DNA of 64,000 nt, taken from Epiperipatus broadwayi. Its lineage: Eukaryota > Onychophora > Udeonychophora > Euonychophora > Peripatidae. Location of the stretch: contig JAQFVV010000288.1 of NCBI GenBank assembly GCA_028023455.1, forward strand, positions 1,094,341 through 1,158,340, written 5' to 3'. Of the stretch, positions 50,013-63,176 are shown one piece after another. The notes beneath the pieces were generated by a model. The model was not told where the DNA came from. It worked only from the letters and a program-made list of their open reading frames with translations, and made no database searches. Made by a program: the position numbers and the translations under genes. The stretch's first letter is position 1; each line of letters starts with the position of its first letter.

Positions 50013-52211
50013 TCAACCATTATCAATCCACTGGAGGATGAAGGTCTCTCCAAGTTTAATCCATCTTTTCCTATCTTTAGCTTCTCTTCTCCACATCACC
50101 CCTGTACACTTTCTTATTTCATCTATCCATCTCACATGTGGTCTCTTTCTGGGTCTTTTACAATCTCTTGGAATCCAGTTTAAAATTTCAATTATCCATC
50201 TATTATCATCTCTTCTAACAATATGTCCAGCCCAACTCCACTTCAGTCTTTTAATTTTTTCAATGAGGTCAGTAACACCTGTTTGTTCTCTTACCCATAC
50301 ATTGCGTTTTTGATCTCTTCTTGTTACTCCCAACATGCATCTCTCCATACTTCTTTGAGTGGTCTGAAGTCTCTGTATTGCTCTTCTATTAAGTGTCCAA
50401 GTCTCAGATCCATAAGTAAGAACTGGCAAAACACATTTATTAAAAACCTTCCTTTTCAAACACATAGACATATTTCCTTTTAGTATCAAGTTATTTCTAC
50501 CAAAAGCACTCCAACCAAGTTTAATTCTATGATTAATTTCATCCATTATATTTCCATCTGTATTAATAATCTGACCAAGGTATTTGTAACTGTTAACTTC
50601 TTCTAACTCATCATAATCAATCTTTATTTTCATATTTTGAGAAAATCTATTAAACATTACTTTAGTCTTTTTAACATTTATCTTTAGTCCTACTTTCCTA
50701 CTTTCATCTGATAACTCCTGCAACATTTCCTGTAGCTCTAAAGCATTATTTGCAAAAACAACTACATCATCTGCAAAATCTAAATGACTTAAATAATCTC
50801 CATTTACTTTCACTCCTTTAGCTTCCCATTTTAATCCACAAAATACTTCTTGCAGCACTGCTGTAAAAAGTTTTGGAGATATGGAGTCACCCTGTCTTAC
50901 ACCCTTTTCAATGTTGATTTTCCTACTATCATTATGTAATCTAATTGTTGCTGTTGCATTTTTATAAATATTCTTTAAAATATGACAATATCCTGGATCT
51001 ACACCTTGATGATCCAATGCTTTAATCACTGAAGAAATGTTTATAGAATCAAATGCCTTTTCATAATCTACAAATCCTAAGCATAATGGCAACTCATATT
51101 CATTTGTCCTTTCTATAATTTCTCTCAATACCTGGATATGATCTACTGTACTAAAACCACTTTTAAATCCAGCTTGTTCTCTTGGTTGGTGGAAATCCAG
51201 TGTTTTCTGTAGACGAGTTGTAATTATCTTAGTAAAAATTTTGTATAAAACTGATAAAAGACTGATAGGTCTGTAATTTCTAATATCTTCTTTATCACCT
51301 TTTTTAAATATTAATATTAATACTGCATTCTTCCAATCATCTGGTACATCTTTATCATTTAGACATTTGGTATATAACTTTGCTAAAAAAAATTCTATTT
51401 CTTCACCTGCTTCTTTTAATATATCAATTATAATTCCATCATTACCTGGAGCCTTCCCTTTCTTCATAAATTTAATTGCATGTCTCACTTCCTCATTCAA
51501 AATTCTGGGCAATTCAGAAGATATAATAGGTATAGGAGGCACTTGTTCTTTATTACTATATAATTCTTGATAGAAGTCTTCTACACATTTTATGATGTCA
51601 TCTCTCTTTTTAGTAATAATGCCATCTTTTTTTCTTATTGCAGATATAAATTTTCTACCAATACCAAAATGTTGTTTTACACTCTTTAGACTTTTATTCT
51701 CTTCTACAGCTTTCCTTGCTAGTTCACAATTATACTTTCTTATATCATTTTCAACTCTTTTCCACACCATTTTACAAAATTCGAGATATTCAATCTTTTT
51801 TAATGCATCATTGTTGTATATCCTCATATTCCTTCTTTTCTTCATAAATTCTCTAGTCTCAGTAGAAATTTTATTGGTCAATTGCTGCTTTTTTCTACCA
51901 GCTATCTTTGTTGCAGTTTTTAAAAGTGTATCAGTTATTTTCCTATTAATGTCATTCAAATCTGAATCATGTTCAAAATCTACTAATACTTGAAACCGAT
52001 TTGTAAGTTCTAATTTAAATTCATTAGAATGTTTCTGAAGATTAGGAATATCAACTGTAAATATTGTTTTTCTTAATAATTTTTGTCTCTCTAGTTTTGC
52101 ATTAACATGTATCTTACATCTTACTAATCGATGATCACTTCCTGTGTTAAATTTATTAAGAACATTACAATCTTGAAATATGTATTTTCTGTTAGTCAAA
52201 ATATAATCCAA
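50013..52211 (-). CDS. RTE LINE polyprotein: EN C-term and reverse transcriptase (732 codons)
   Basis: Reverse transcriptase for target-primed reverse transcription at a nicked site. From the N-terminus: LDYIL-type end of EN (DYILTNRKYIFQD) and GSDHRLVRCKI (about residue 25-35, EN catalytic His region); linker; VKQHFGIGRKFIS; LPRILNEEVRHAIKFMKKGK; LIFKKGDKEDIRNYRPISLL; REQAGFKSGFSTVDHI; motif A FVDYEKAFDSI (about 380); motif B GVRQGDSISPKLF (about 440); catalytic LDFADDVVVFANN (about 476); GLKINVKKTKVM; YKYLGQIINTDGN (about 543); then the RTE C-terminal block MLGVTRRDQKRNVWVREQTG and LKWSWAGHIVRRDD. All RT catalytic residues are intact. The first Met is internal: the natural protein begins in the EN frame upstream. 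Confidence 0.9.
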   Translation of the reverse strand: MDYILTNRKYIFQDCNVLNKFNTGSDHRLVRCKIHVNAKLERQKLLRKTIFTVDIPNLQKHSNEFKLELTNRFQVLVDFEHDSDLNDINRKITDTLLKTATKIAGRKKQQLTNKISTETREFMKKRRNMRIYNNDALKKIEYLEFCKMVWKRVENDIRKYNCELARKAVEENKSLKSVKQHFGIGRKFISAIRKKDGIITKKRDDIIKCVEDFYQELYSNKEQVPPIPIISSELPRILNEEVRHAIKFMKKGKAPGNDGIIIDILKEAGEEIEFFLAKLYTKCLNDKDVPDDWKNAVLILIFKKGDKEDIRNYRPISLLSVLYKIFTKIITTRLQKTLDFHQPREQAGFKSGFSTVDHIQVLREIIERTNEYELPLCLGFVDYEKAFDSINISSVIKALDHQGVDPGYCHILKNIYKNATATIRLHNDSRKINIEKGVRQGDSISPKLFTAVLQEVFCGLKWEAKGVKVNGDYLSHLDFADDVVVFANNALELQEMLQELSDESRKVGLKINVKKTKVMFNRFSQNMKIKIDYDELEEVNSYKYLGQIINTDGNIMDEINHRIKLGWSAFGRNNLILKGNMSMCLKRKVFNKCVLPVLTYGSETWTLNRRAIQRLQTTQRSMERCMLGVTRRDQKRNVWVREQTGVTDLIEKIKRLKWSWAGHIVRRDDNRWIIEILNWIPRDCKRPRKRPHVRWIDEIRKCTGVMWRREAKDRKRWIKLGETFILQWIDNG

Positions 52212-52740
52212 TTCTGCTGTACCTTCATTTGGATGCTTCCATGTCCATTTCCTTTTAACATTTTTCTCAAAAAAAAATTCATAATATAAAGTTTTTCTTT
52301 TTCTGCAAACTCCACAAGTCTATGTCCTCTCTCATTTCTATTACCATAACCAAAATTACCTACAGCATTTTCATCTTTCATTTGTTTACCAATTCTAGCA
52401 TTAAAGTCTCCCATAACAATTTTAAAATGTTGTTTACTCTGATCAAAAGCCTTTTGTACATCCATATAAAAATCTTCTATAACTTCATCACTATGAGAAC
52501 TTGTTGGGGCATAAACCTGAATTATCTGCATTTGGTATCTGCTATTAAGTTGTAAAACTAATCTTGCCACTCTGTCTGATACACCATCAATCTCCACAAT
52601 GTTATTCTTCCATTTTTTATTTATAATGAATCCTACTCCACTTGTATTTCCAATATTTGTGCCTTTATAGTGGAGTATATGTCCACTTTTTAAATCAATT
52701 GTTTCTTCACCTTTTCTTCTAACTTCACAAAGTCCAATAA

Positions 52741-53027
<287 letters not shown>

Positions 53028-53044
53028 GTAATAATATATATATA

Positions 53045-56000
53045 TATTGTAACTAAATTAAAGGTCGATCAAATATCCAGTGTAACATATTAAAGAATCA
53101 AAAATTTCAACTATTGTAAAACTCTTATGAATCCAAAATATTCAGTATATTATTATATTCAGCTTAACTTAATGAAGAGGATCAACTGGATCAAGTATAT
53201 TATTTAATCAAGAAATGATTCAAATATAAATATTTATTTTATCTCAAAAAGTTTGCAATATAAATATTTAGCTTAATAAACGAAAAATGCATTGTAGATT
53301 TTATATCAAAAGAGAAGAATTATTTAACATGAGTAGTGGCTATTAAACCAAAGATAAGACTGAGTTATCTATCATATTACGGGTCATTGGATGAAATGGA
53401 ACATATTTCTATCATTAGATTTCTCAAGATATCCCACTATCAATAATTATAAGCAAATTATTAATAACAAGTATTATAACTCAGGTATATGAAATCACAT
53501 GAGGTGAGTACACTAGTAATTCAATAAAATGTAACTCAGGTATACAGACAGTAGATCTTATCCACTTTCATTTTTTGGTTTGATGTTAAGTGCATGTTTA
53601 AACAAATACTAAGTGAATCTGGTCTAGCAGAGCACCACTAGATTATCTGAATCTAGGCACAGTTATATCTAATAACCTTTCACATGTACCGGGTTTGAAT
53701 CCCCTTTTTCGGTACTTTATTTCTAATAAAAATGGGAGATTTTGCTTTTTGAGCCATATCACTACATGCACTAATATTTAGGTAAAAGTAAAACATCTTT
53801 AAACCACAGTGGAATTCATTAGACATAAATCATTTCTCAGATCTTAACATAACAAATGTGTTTCAATATTTTTATAAGTTTACTAGCTCAAATTATATAT
53901 AACTAATTTAGGATGGCAATTCACTCATCCTTGCATGAAATAGATGACAGGATGTGGTTACAATAATACTAAGAAATCACTAAATATTATAAAATCAATA
54001 TTTATTTATGGCCTTTAAACAGTTAAACAGCTCATTAATTAAAATGTTGATGACGATGATGATGATGATAATAATAATGATAATGACAAGGGTTTCAACT
54101 ACAGCTCTAGGACTAAGCCTAAACATAAAACTAATTTTATAAAGAAATTCATAATTATTGCTTAATTTTAGCATATTTACTTATATCTTAAATAACTGAT
54201 ATTCAACCACTAATGATGATGAATGATCACACTTAACAAAGACTATACTTAATGAAATATATACGCCTCATTTAATAAAACAAACTAATATTTATTACTG
54301 CATTTCTAACATATACGTAAAATTTTCTAGACATACATGAAAATTGATATGAATAAGAATACTAATAATAATTGATTATATAACAATCCTCAGATTAATT
54401 TCAAGTTCTTCCCCCTTTCCCTTCAAAATGTATATTGTATTAAGTTGGATGTCACATTGACCATGATTTTCACTCCATGAGAAAAGTATTTCAAAAAAAA
54501 AAATATTATCCGCTCATTAGCACACATACTTTATAAATCTAACATGTAAGTAGAATGTTAAAAAAAATGTTAATAGAAATTAGAAAAATCAAGTTCTTAG
54601 AAAAGAGTTTTAAATCATTATCTCCCCCTCCCTTCTAAGCGCTGAAATCTATACTTTCTCAAGACAAAATAATTTAATATTTTAACACCACCTAGTATTT
54701 CACATTCACTCATAATTATACACATATAAAATATTACTATGTATGTGCGTGTTTTATCCCAAAATAATAATAATATATTAGTTAAAACTAAAATCATAAT
54801 ACCATAAAAAAAAATTATTTTACACGTTAATATTTCATAACTGTAAAATTAATAAACAAATAAATTTTGATACATTCAAAATCATTTATGTAGTTCAAAG
54901 CTATTATTATTAAGACATTCTTGGTTTCCATCGATCTGAATTGTCTTTAAAAGTTCTTTAAATAAAATATGTCACTTTATTACTAAATTTTTATTAATAC
55001 TCTGATTTCATAAAGAAAATAGATATAAAAGTCATATTACCGATCCAAGGGTTCACTTGTCTTGTATACTGTCTATGCTTGGCAGCAACAATTTCCGTGT
55101 TCTTTGGAACAATCACTTTCTTGAAGTATATAATTATTTGATGATGAGGATCCTATTGAGGTTATTGCTTTAGTGGATAATTTGGAAATCATTATATCAA
55201 TTTTTCTTCTCTTCCTGTCAAGCATTATTCTTTTAGTGAATGAAATGCAGCAGTTGTTTTCACGTTATAAATTTCCTGGATTTAAACTCAGTTGTTGGAA
55301 CAATTAATTGGACTTGATGATTAATATTTATCGGTAGATTAATTCATCTTTCATCGAATGCAGGTGAATGCTTTCTTCCTTTTATTAAAAACATCTTATT
55401 TCTCTGGTCAGTTGAAAGGTGTAGAATATTATTTTAGACAAAACATCTTTTCTTTCCTATATGATGTGCAGCTTCCCAGATGGTCAGGCCAAGATGGGAC
55501 ATACATATAATTTTTCTAGCCAGTCATTTCTTATATTTTCAACATTCAATTTAATAGCCTAATAATCTTAATCATAATCACCATAATAATAATTCAACTG
55601 ATTTTTCCAGACACCTTTTTATATCCAATTTTTTAGCTAACTTAACCAATCAGAGATAGCGTCACTTGCTATTTTTGGACAAATTCGTTTTAATTAGATC
55701 TCTAATTTATTTTCAACTAAATTATTTTTGAACTGAAAAGTTTAATCCTTTTTCCAGACACTTTTGTTTAAAAAAAAATAGACTTAATCCTTTTCTTTTT
55801 TTTTCCTTTTCTTACACCTAGGTAACATTTCAAATTTTTGAGCTTCCTTCTTTAGATCTTAAGATAAGACAATTTCAAAATTAGAGTTCCCACCCAGATT
55901 AAGCTCCCAAAGTGACAAACAATAATTTACAAAAACAAAATTGCTACAAAAATAGATATCTGATTCAACAGATTTCCTCTTTTAACATAAAATTGTACAA

Positions 56001-56600
56001 AAAAAATAATTTGACAGATTTAACCCTTCCTTTTCTTTCAATATTTAATAAATGTAAATTTCTGTATGTAATGTACACACATACTTCATTATTTCAAATC
56101 ATTCATAAACTAACATTAAATAATATAATTGCTAGCTTAGTAATTATAACCCTATTATTTAAAATTAAATCTGTAACTTTTAAATCCCAATTACAATTAT
56201 AGAAAAGCAAAATAGAAGTATAGAATAAGATATTAGAATTGATCAAGCATAGGTAAGTTTTAAAGAAAGTTAAAATGTTGAATATTTGAAATATAAAACA
56301 ATTAAATAACTTACACATACACTGCTTATACATATGCATTATAACTTTGCTTTTTAACAGAAAATTTAAATATTAAATGTGTGTGCTGCTCTTTTTGAGA
56401 TTTATTAACACACAAACAAGTAAAGCATATAATTGCTGTCCCACTCTCTTTCTGTCTAAAGTGTTTAAAACTGGACCTTGTAACGTTTGAACTTGGATGC
56501 CCTACAATTTCCTTTTATTGTTATATAAAAATGTGATGTTGATTTTGTTTTACATTTTCCTACATGCACATTACTATAAATTTGGCTAGTGACCAAATTG
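53045..56600. other. AT-rich DNA with a diverged dispersed repeat
   Basis: No gene recognised. 53540-54250 shares landmarks with 57360-58000 in the same orientation (CCACTAGATTATCTGAATCTAG against CCACTAGATTGTTTAAATATAG; TTTATGGCCTTTAAACAG against TTAATGGCTTTTAAACAA; GATGATGAATGATCA in both). GGGTTTGAATCCC at about 53691 resembles a tRNA B box. The 96-codon + frame at 55912-56202 has no motif. Confidence 0.5.
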
Positions 56601-59600
56601 TAATGGCACAATATATATATATATATATTGATATATCTTGCAATGCCATAGTTAATTAACTTGCATTTTTGTTTATCATATATATATATATATATATTAA
56701 AATAATGTAATTATGACAAGGGATGCCATTTTATAACAGATTATAAAATATAAAGATGAACTGATAGTTGCTATAATTTAAAAAGTAAACAGGATATGCT
56801 CCAGCAGTTCATCATTTGTAACCGAATAAAATTAAATGTGAAAGGAATTTACTATGTTAGCTGAAATATAATTTATAATGAAATAAGGATAATGCTAACA
56901 TATGAATAAGAACCTATACATATTATGCTTTATTTGGATGTCTATTTATAACTAATTAAATATAACACCATAGCCCATTTGTAACTATCAAAAACATTAA
57001 TTCTGTCACGCTAATAATGAGATAAATAAATTATCCCATTTCTCTCAACATACAAAATAAAATGAAAATTAAAACTAACATCATCAAAAATTTAAAATAT
57101 TTCTATATTGGGAACATTTGACCAATAAAACATACTAGCCATTGTCATTAGATAAACTAAAATTAGATATATCAACTGAATAGAATTACTGTGAAATCCC
57201 TGGAATGCATTACGCTTATCTCCAATAATAAGTTCTTTTAACAAAGAATCCTTCTTATTCCCCTTTCCATGTATATAAGACCATTCATGGTCACATGCCC
57301 TCACTGGTTCTATTTATAACAACCTATATAAAATATCATATAAAATTAATATTATTAAGTTGGAAAAGGGATTAAATCACTCTTTATTCAGTTTAGCTAA
57401 GTACATGTGTTTTCCATACAAGTGCCACTAGATTGTTTAAATATAGATAAATATTATCTGTGCATAGTGTACTGAGTTCAAACTCATTGGGTACATTCTT
57501 TATTACACATGGTGTTAGATGACTAAAAAACAAAAAAATGACATTCTTATATTTTATCCATGTCAATAAAATTCTAAGATCCCAACACCCAAAATTTATA
57601 TATCCAACACTCTTATAGATATTACTAGCTCAGTTCATGTATATTGATGAACAGATGAAAGTATATTCTTATTAATGGCTTTTAAACAAACACAGTGAAG
57701 ACCATTATTTACATATATGTCCATTAAAGTAGTTACTAAATTTACTCAAATATAATATAATGATGATGATACCAGCCATAGCTTTATAATGAAATCATAA
57801 CACCAAATTTATCTTTATAAGCACATAGGCACTTCTTAAAGTCATCCTATGTTAAACTGGGATTTAAACACAACACTCACTAGCATTTATATATGTTTAT
57901 GGTTATTTACTCAAAATACTTTTATAGTTAAAACTAGGATTCAATAATACCAGTGATGATGAATGATCATCACGAATCTCACGACATGATATTCAACTTT
58001 CTATAAACCCCTATTTACTAACCTGATAATCAGGTTAACGATTGGATTTAATGATTATTATTTATTCAATAATGATGGTGATCATAACTCTTGTATAGTA
58101 TTATGTTTAAACAGTGATTTAACCAGTAATATGATATCCATCCTTGATGATATGATGACCAAAACTCATGGGCACAACATAATTTTAGCTTTCTATTATT
58201 AACCTCTAATTATTAAAAAATTTGGTTATATATCAAGCGTAATCCTTACATATCCTTAAATGTAAATCAATATTCTATGCTTGCTTAATATTTGCAAATG
58301 ATGATGATCAATTAAAAACAATAGAACCAACAAGAAAAAAAATACAACAATATTTTTAATAATAACTTGGAAATCAAATAAGTTATAATTATATTTATTA
58401 ATACTATTCCTCTTTTTTTTTCTTTAAATCAAATTTATTAATTATACAATTGACTTTATTTAAATGTATATAACCAAACAAAATATCTTAATACTATATG
58501 CGTAACTCAATAATTTTACATATCTGTTTCTTCTCTATTACTATATATTTTGAAATAAGTTAGCTTAAAATGACATTAAAAAAAATATATTTTATCGAAT
58601 GATTACTAAGACTTTCCCTACTTATTATATATCATAAAAGTAAATTTCATTTGTGTAATGTGTGTGTTTTTTCACTTTCATTCATATGTTAAGTCCTGCT
58701 CTTCAATTTACTATATTTAAATTAACTATGCATAATCTATTCTTTTGGTGGGTCTGTATAAGCAGTTACACATGCACACACCCTGTGATATGTCAACATA
58801 TATATTTAAAATGTATACCCCTATAGTATGTATTAATACATAAATCACATATAAAAAAATATTATTGCAACCCTGAGCAACAAAAATAAATGATATCCAA
58901 TTTAATATGCCAAAAATAAATAATAATAAAAAAAACATTATAAAGCATATGTGTTTAGGTTGCTTAATTATCACAATCAATAAAGAACAATTAAATAAAA
59001 AAAATATTTTAGTATTACATTATATAATAATAAAAAAAAATCAAAAATAATGAAAAAAAAACTGTTTAATGAATTTAAACTGTGTGTATTGCCATGTATT
59101 ATTGAGAATAACATAATCAACAAACAAATTCTTAATGTTTTTGTATCAAAAGAAAAATAAAATAAAATGCTTTGACTTTAGACATTAAAGTTTACTTTCA
59201 CTAAGTAAATACGAAAATTTGATAATTAAATTTAAAATTTACCCAATCAATTTCATTTCTTATTAATGTCCCAGGCTTTACATTTTCAGATCGCTTTCCC
59301 ATTTATAGCTTCCACAGGTTGGTTTGGATTGTTTCTACCATTAAAAAAATAGTTATTGTGAATACTTTTAGATAAACATGAATTGGTTTGTTTACTTAAT
59401 CCTACCATTTTAAAACGAGTTATTGTCGATACTTCTTAATAAATCTTAACTGGTTAGTTTGCTTCTTTCATCATTTTAAAAGTTATTATAGGTACTCTGG
59501 AGATATATGAAGAAAAAAAAACTTTCTTTTTAAAAAAAATTGATTTATAGATCAACTAAAGTTGGCTGCATGGCTTAATGCATCTTCTTTTCTGTTCTCC

Positions 59601-60813
59601 ATCTCTTCAAAGATGATGATTAGGTAACATCTGTGGCTGGCTTTAAATCTGGCCATTCTTTGGTTAGTAAGGACTTTTATATTAGTCGACAGATAGACTA
59701 GTGATTTAATTCTTAATGTGGGATTTTCAAGGAACAGAAAAATGAGTTTAGCACAGCAAATTCATTGTATTATACACAGCCCAAAAATATATTAATACTA
59801 TTTTTACAGAATTTTCATTAACTTCCTCCAAGAAATTCAATTTTGTTCTATTTCTTTATATCAATCTTGCTGTGAGCTGCTTTATATAGGCACACATCAT
59901 TCTTTATGCTGGTAACTTTAAAACAAGAGTCTTTTTTTCCTTCTTTAATTTTTTTAAAGATAAAAAAAATCAATATCTCATATCAAGCTAAAAAAATGAA
60001 AACTGCTTCCTCCTTTTTCTTAGTTTAAAATGACTATATTCTTAATATTGTTAACTGATTGCCATTCTTAAAAATTATTAACTGATTTTTTTTTCCTTTA
60101 AAACTGCATATTAATGACATCTCTCTTTTTTAATAGTAAAAACCTGTGTTTAGTAATATTAACGACTCTATTAACCACTCTTTAGTAATATTCTTGACTG
60201 GCTTTAGTAATATGAATGACTGCCCTTTCAAAAACTGCCCCCCTCTTTATATTTCAATTTCTGATCAAAGAAAAAAAAAATCTATCAAAAATAATTGTGA
60301 TTTTGGAGATAGCAATTAAATCTTACCTAGATGGTTTTAAGTCATTAACAAAAAAAAAGATTAATAATTATTTATTCTGTCTAAGCATTTCCCTTTTTTT
60401 CTCAAGATAATATAAGATACAGATTACATAAAAAAACAGTTTGTAATCTATAGTCCATGGAAATATGTGTAAAAAAACTGTCTATGGTTAAAAAGCAGCT
60501 GGACTCTTATCATGCTTCTTTCACATCTCTTCTACACATGTGCTTAGTTTATCTACTAATCATTTTTACACCTTCCTTACTAGTTTTTCTTTTATTTTAC
60601 AGAAATAAAACTAAATAACTGAATATATTAATTATTTAATAAGATAATAATATATCAAAATATTATTTCTTATAACATTCTTTCCATTCACTACTGCTTA
60701 TTATTAATTATTTATATATAATACTTGCACACATAAATATATATATAAAAGAATTTTTTTTTTAAATTAAAGAATATATATGTGTGGGAAATGAGAATAT
60801 ATATATATATATA
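56601..60813. other. AT-rich DNA, second copy of the diverged repeat
   Basis: No gene recognised. It contains (TA)n tracts at 56610-56629 and 56679-56698, the repeat described under 53045-56600, and a 70-codon minus frame at 57092-57304 (ACDHEWSYIHGKGNKKDS, ending in a hydrophobic stretch LIYLILVYLMTMASMFYW), whose product I do not recognise and which lacks clear splice sites. Confidence 0.45.
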
Positions 60814-60844
60814 TTGTAATGGATGCTTCAAAACACCATTACAA
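60814..60844. repeat. Hairpin TTGTAATGG...CCATTACAA after a TA tract
   Basis: Nine-base perfect arms around 13 bases (ATGCTTCAAAACA), directly after (TA)n at 60797-60814. Same outer design as the palindromes at 560 and 35374. Confidence 0.85.
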
Positions 60845-62698
60845 AATTGAAGTTTTATAGGGGTAAAGAAAACAAAATAATTTTTTTTTAATAAGATTTT
60901 GTTTGTAAAACTTGATTAAACATTTTTTTTATACTTGTACAAATATATATGTATGTACATGGGAATTGTATTTTAATACCACAGTTAATTTTTTAACTTT
61001 GATTTTTAAAAAAGAAAAAAGAAAATTACTTTTTTTTTAAATTTATGTAAAAGTAAATTGTATAAATAAATTGCTTTTCAGATTTGGGGATTTAGATTGA
61101 TAAGAATAATTAAAAAGAAGGAAAACAAAAAGAAAAGAATTTTTCATTAGTTAGTTCCTAGATCTGTAAAGGGCAATTTATTTCATTAATTAGATAACTA
61201 TTGTTAACTAGATAGAGAATTTTTAAATTTTGATTAAAAAAAAGTTTTGTAATTGGTTGAGATGTGATTCAGCTATAAAATGCTTAATCAGGCTATTGGA
61301 TTATCTTTTAGACTAACTCTGAGATACTTGCACCATCTAGGTGGAGACAGACACCAAATCTGAAGGAGAATTGCACAAACTCTAATAGGGGCACAACTTC
61401 TGATATTTAGAAAAACTATTCCTGCAAACTAGGAGGGAACAATTCCTACCTATTCTGAAAGCAAAGCCGATTTGGCAATTCTGTTTAAAATGAACACTAA
61501 ATCTACAGCAAGAATATTTTCTCCTACCACAATGTCCTAAGCATCTCACTAGGACAGGTTCGGATGTCTTGTATCTCCATTAACTGCCTATAAAGCAATA
61601 AGAACTGGCTACATAGAAACCACTAACTGACTCACCCAAGCCTACCATCAGGAAATCCAGATTAACAGATCATATTCAAGAAGTCTAGTGCACTAGCATT
61701 TAACTAAATTATTAAGATACCTTATGTTCCACAATTTAATCAATTTTGTTGTCTTAGATTTGTTTTCTTTTTTAAATATAAATGTTTTTTCAAGCTGTAT
61801 CGTATGTAATTCAGTTTCTGTGTGCTTGATATTTTTTTTTAACGAGTGCTAGTTTCAAACCTATTACTGTCCATCCTATTTAAGTCTTAGTAAGTAAAAT
61901 AGTATAGTTTTATTTATAATCTCACATTCCTTTTTATTATAGAAAGCAGTCTGGATGTTACAGACTATTTTAATTGATTTCTGGCTCATACCCATTTTAT
62001 TATTCTACTTATGTCAAGAAACTATAATTATTTATAATATATTATTATGGAATATAATGTAACAGTCAGAAAACGTGACTCATTAACATAGTACAAAATT
62101 CGACCATCACACAGAACAGCAGCACCATCGAGGTAGCGAAGCCACCCATGGTACTGAGTTCGAACATAGTTTATCGGTTCCACAATAAAATCCATGAAAC
62201 AATGCATCTGATGCGACATTAGTAAATATTTCTTTAGGCACGGTGGTCAGGGATATGCAAGAGATTCATGATTTTATTTTCGAGTTAGCCAATAATCAAA
62301 CTAATATTAATTAAACCTTCATATTTACATAATCGAGGAAATATTATATAGAATGGGTATCAAATAAATGAAACGTAACTGCAGACGTATAGTTTAAAAT
62401 TATTTACTAACACATTTTAATAAGATCATTTACTAATAATATTTTATGGACTAACAGCTTCAGTAGCAGGATTTGCAAAATGATTATATTTTAAAGAATA
62501 CATTATTTATTTGTTTACAAAAGGAATTCATTTACTTGAGGGCGTAATCTAGCTACCTAAAAATCTCAGGTAAGTATTTCTAATGCATGCCTGGAGGGAT
62601 TTATACCTTTGCAATGCAAGAGTCTAAAGTAAGGGTTATAAGAGTAATGGCAGACATATATTTATTTAATTAAAATATTTATTTATAACTAAGGGCAA
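60845..62698. other. Unassigned DNA with a GC-richer patch
   Basis: 61290-61690 and 62060-62220 are less AT-rich than the rest. The second gives a 63-codon minus frame at 62028-62219 (MDFIVEPINYVRTQYHGWLR, then YLDGAAVLCDGRILYYVNES) that looks protein-like, but I do not recognise it. A CAG/GTAAGT donor-like word at 62567-62575 (+) has no matching exon. Confidence 0.4.
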
Positions 62699-63176
62699 AC
62701 ATTTCTTTGAGAGTGAATTATGAAGATAATGCAGAGGCGGAGTGATATATAGAATAATAAAATTAAGTAAAGGAACACGTGGTACACTTTAGAAAGGCAA
62801 TATGAAATGGCAGTATATCGAAACTGCAATGCCATGAATGAGTTTATAAGAATGTCAGGCTGGTCTCTGCCATCAGCCCGATGAAGTAAGGTGTCACATA
62901 AGCATAACCAGGGACAAGCGGTCCGTGTCACAGTTTTCTGGCTGGCTGCATGACATCGTCAAATCCTACGGGAGCACCCATTATGTCTGCTTGTGTAGGA
63001 CGACTGGGGTTAATTTCAACCCTGAAGAATCCGGAAATTTCATGGTGGAATGGGTCATCGCGTCTCTAAAATGTAACACATGTATAATGTATTATGATAA
63101 GATTTAAATAGATTTCTAACTCGGCTCTACATTATCAACATTTACTAAAGAACTTTGGCGACTCTCAAAGAAATGT
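62699..63176. repeat. 478-bp imperfect foldback element
   Basis: ACATTTCTTTGAGAGT (62699-62714) and its reverse complement (63161-63176) are the perfect 16-bp ends. Pairing continues inward with a 17-base insertion and mismatches (GATAATGCAGAGGCGGAGT on the left; reversed right GATAATGTAGAGCCGAGT). The GC-richer centre is open in several frames on both strands, so the readings there are probably by-products of the element and not exons. Confidence 0.65.

Noticed and set aside
51367-51993. Plus-strand frames opposite the RTE at 50007-52792 (also 31144-31718 and 45023-45649)
   Set aside because: Antisense shadows of the LINE coding sequence. The same shadows recur in every RTE copy.
62938-63066. 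Candidate terminal exon on minus (DDPFHHEISGFFRVEINPSR..) with an acceptor-like AG
   Set aside because: The segment is inside a foldback with perfect 16-bp inverted ends, and two other frames look equally protein-like.
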